Below are positions 61,236 through 64,000 of a stretch of DNA of 64,000 nucleotides, piece after piece. The stretch is from Nitzschia sp. pyKryTriq1 (Eukaryota > Bacillariophyta > Bacillariophyceae > Bacillariales > Bacillariaceae): NCBI GenBank assembly GCA_956465555.1, contig OY101117.1, forward strand, positions 992,001 to 1,056,000, read 5' to 3'. How positions within the stretch are numbered: position 1 is the stretch's first letter; each line of letters starts with the position of its first letter. Below the pieces are notes generated by a model that worked only from the letters and a program-made list of their open reading frames with translations, made no database searches and was not told where the DNA came from. Position numbers and translations under genes: made by a program.

Positions 61236-63619
61236 TCATCTGTCATCCTCCTCCTCTATCTCTACCTCCTGCCCGTGCACGCGTAATCGGTATAAGCACG
61301 CGTAATCGTATCCCCAGTTTGAGTCAATAGCCAGACTGATGGAGCGTAAAGGAGGCACAGCCCTGCCAAATAGTTCAGTTGCGACCTCGAATTCTTGAAG
61401 AGAGTTCGGAGATTCTGAAACAGAGAAATGCGGAAGAAAAATTGTGAGATAGCATCGAAACCATGCAGCTTTTCCATCATTTTATGAGCCCCGATGTATT
61501 GGCACTTACTGATATTGTATTCAAAAGACCCTAGAGCCCACGAACGCGTCGTGGCCCCTGCATCTTCAAAGCCAATAACTCGAAAGGCTCGAATGGCACT
61601 ATCTATTTGATCGGTGATTCCTTTAGGCGGGTGCTCAATAATCACACTTTCAACTCTCACAAGATTTGGCAGGCTGACGCTGAGAGTTCCAAAGTTACCA
61701 TTCTTATGGTCATCACCCTCGTTGGCAATCTGGGAGCGCCGTCGTTTGAGCAATTCTGCAACCGGTGTTTCTTGGAAGGACCAGCATTGCCCCAACGCGT
61801 TAAAAGGATACGTAGGCGAAATTGCAGCTTCGGGGCCGAAACCATAGAACTGCAGTTGTGAAAGTTGAAGCAATCGATTACCCAGAGGTAGGGAGTCTAC
61901 GAGAGACTTGCTCGTCGCCCATTTGCCTTGGCGAATGATCCTCGCCCCATTGTAAATCGATGCAAAGTCAAACTCACCAGTTCGATCTGCAAGTTCCATT
62001 TCGAGCCTCTCCTCTACAATTTCTTCAATATCCCCGACATTGAGACCCTGTTCTTGCTCTTCGACTTCTGTATCCCCACTTTGTGCTTCTTTTGCAGCCT
62101 CAACAAAATTAGCTATCGTCGTTGCAGCTTCTCGATTACCTTCTAACGACTTGTCAAGTTGCTCCTTGATCCATGTCCGAACGATCTCTCGAGCTTCTTG
62201 GGATTCCTTCACGTTGTCGGTAGAAGCCATGCATCTTTCTGTTAATCTTGCAACTATCTTCTTCAAATCAGAGCGAAGGACTGCTGGATTCGAGACCGAT
62301 GGCAATGATGATGATTCACCGCCCACCGAAGCCGAGGGTTCCGCGCATCCCTCGGGACCCTCCACTTGCCAAAGCTCAATAGAAGGTGTATCTAAAATTG
62401 TTCGTCCAAGCCCATCCACTGATTCGCGAGCCTGTTGCCACACGGCAGAATCCAGGCCGTTCTTGTCGTCCAACACAGAACGCAACAACGTCTCGGCCTG
62501 ATTCAGATGCGCCGATCGTTCCAAAGTTGCCTTCTTTTCACTCAATAGCAGTGTCAAATTGTCGACAACGTCTCTCAGCTTTTGTCGTGACTTTTGAAAA
62601 TGTTCCATCCTTCGACTGGTCCGGTCTCGCAACCGAGTCAGTGTTTCAATTGATTGTGCTAGCGATGGTGGTGGTTCCAGCGGGACAGCGTCTTCCTCCA
62701 CGACGACCGATTCTCCCTCACGGCTGGGCTCGCTGATAGCTGCTGGTATGAAATCATCTGGAACTGTAAGCTCTTTGAGAGGAATTATATACTCGGAAAG
62801 TGTAACACATAGGGGCCACATGGTCAAATAAAGTGGCACGGCTAGGAGGACCATGAAACAAATTCTCCAGAAAATGCCGCTCGACAGAACTGGACTGCAG
62901 AGTATTTTCTCTTTTACCGAGAGCATCTTTTCTTTTACCGAGTGATACCCATTCGCCATCGGTTGTGGCGCCTGTGCATCTTCCTGTGGTGCCTGAGGTT
63001 CCGAGTGGGCTGGAGCAACTTCCATGACAGTGGTAGTTTCCGTGCTAGGAGCAGCTGAAGCAGTGGCAGGGGGCTTTCCGTCAAAGAGACGACGACTGGA
63101 ATCATCACCAGCTGGCGGCACCAGAGGTGATCCTACCATTTCTGGATCTTGAGCCCTAGCCACAGCCTCAGGATCAGTGGACAACAAAGACGCTCTTCCC
63201 CTGGTGGATGCTCGAGGCGGCCTGGCGGAAGGTTTTGCGGCACCAGTGGACTTGGCGGCTGTTCGATCCACTCCATTCACGACGGAAGGCGTGTCCGTCT
63301 TTTTCGTCTTTCGTTCCGTCGTGGGTCGGGCCTTCTTGGATGCCTTTTCCTCTTCAGGAGGAGTCAGCCCGGTCGTTTCCTTGGATCGTCGGCGTTTTCG
63401 ACGACCCGAGCGCAACTTCATGTCTTTTTTAGCAGGCGAGGGCGATCCCATCAGGGGTTCTGGCTCTGGCTCTTCCATTTCTTCGTCGCCGGATTCCTCC
63501 TCCTCACCGTCAGACTCTTCTTCCATCATTTCGTCATCATCATCAATTGGCTCTTTGTCCTCCTCTTCCTCCGATTCTTCCGCTGGGCGCTTCCGGGAGG
63601 AGTTGCCGTTTCGTGGCAT
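61236..63619 (-). CDS. SUN-domain inner nuclear membrane protein
   Basis: Two exons, complement(join(61236..61414,61510..63619)), give 762 residues. The 95-bp intron must be removed: the spliced frame then ends RSISLAIDSNWGYDYACLYR then L-R-V-H-G, the canonical end of a SUN domain. Without splicing, the frame continues with unrelated sequence. Order: an acidic and basic nucleoplasmic N-terminus with nuclear signals (RSGRRKRRRSK), one membrane helix at about 245-275, a coiled coil at about 325-400, and the SUN domain at about 555-755 (FDFASIYNGARII, CWSFQETP, LSVSLPNLVRVESVIIEHPP). SUN proteins span the inner nuclear membrane and bind KASH partners to link nucleus and cytoskeleton. Confidence 0.85.
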
Positions 63620-64000
63620 GATGCTAGCTGGCTAACCCGGATCGGTGAATGAAGAATCAATGAAGGGGCGGTTGGGTGAACACACAGATTGATTGACTAC
63701 CGATACAGAGGAATCGATGGGTGGAAAGTGTGCCTGCCGTTGGAAAGACTACCTACAGTATAAGAGTAGTATTTTGTGACTGTTATGCAGTGTACGATGT
63801 GGAGCAGGAGGGAAGAGCCACTACAACTGGCTACAGTAAGTTTTCTCAAAGTGACGACCTTGCTTTGTCCATGGTCGGGTCGGAGGTCGGAGGCCGGCGC
63901 TGCGGCTGCGCATCTGTTCATTTTTTTTTATCACGTGAAAACAATTACACAGTAGAACTTGCAACAACTTGTACGTGGAAGATCTTCATGGATGTGATAC
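63620..64000. other. Intergenic, SUN-gene promoter
   Basis: 381 bp with no supported gene. A T8 run lies at 63921-63928. The gene to its right is outside the window. Confidence 0.45.

Noticed and set aside
1-64000. tRNA or rRNA genes
   Set aside because: I looked for paired A- and B-box-like sequences and found none that fold convincingly by eye; a dedicated tRNA scan would settle it.

Overview
The window reads as nuclear DNA of a photosynthetic stramenopile, most likely a diatom. Genes lie on both strands, are compact, and carry short GT-AG introns of about 65-210 bp. Several products start with the diatom-type plastid presequence, a signal peptide followed by an A-F or V-D-A-F cleavage motif (genes at 41201-43677 and 44330-45571). 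One protein carries DUF6824, a domain I know mainly from diatoms and relatives. I cannot name the species.

Layout. 1-5176: the 3' part of a thylakoid-lumen protein gene, RPB4, an unrecognised protein and DNA topoisomerase I. 5433-13651: an apparently complete 8.2-kb CACTA-like DNA transposon. It has 23-bp terminal inverted repeats, a possible TG/TG target duplication, TTGCAG/CTGCAA subterminal arrays, a large transposase-like gene and a convergent accessory gene. 13975-26632: a class I methyltransferase, a spartin/senescence-domain protein, a large membrane protein with a DEP domain, a five-exon CRAL-TRIO plus DUF6824 fusion, and TIPIN. 27200-34006: MCM7, an NCS2 nucleobase permease and a 2-oxoglutarate/Fe(II) dioxygenase. 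34502-46637: an unrecognised 1046-residue protein, a coiled-coil protein, a small membrane protein, a plastid-targeted duplicated coiled-coil membrane protein, a Tat-type lumenal aspartic protease and another membrane coiled-coil protein. 47343-54953: a cyclophilin, an RNase Z-like metallo-beta-lactamase, an isolated retropepsin relic of an LTR retroelement, an ankyrin protein and a membrin-type Qb-SNARE. 55547-63619: a mitochondrial CBS-CBS-PPTC7 phosphatase fusion, a PPR protein and a SUN-domain protein.

How the genes relate. Many genes form head-to-head pairs over shared 450-910-bp promoters, and several pairs make functional sense: TIPIN/MCM7 (replisome), spartin-like/chorein-like (possible lipid transfer), NCS2 permease/2OG dioxygenase (possible pyrimidine use), two plastid proteins, and two organelle-targeted proteins. 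Most of these promoters contain dense clusters of GTAC palindromes. The TIPIN/MCM7 promoter also has a perfect E2F-type site. The strongest leads are the transposon, the GTAC promoter arrays, the CBS-PPTC7 fusion and the paired promoters. All exon joins were made by eye from splice signals and frame.
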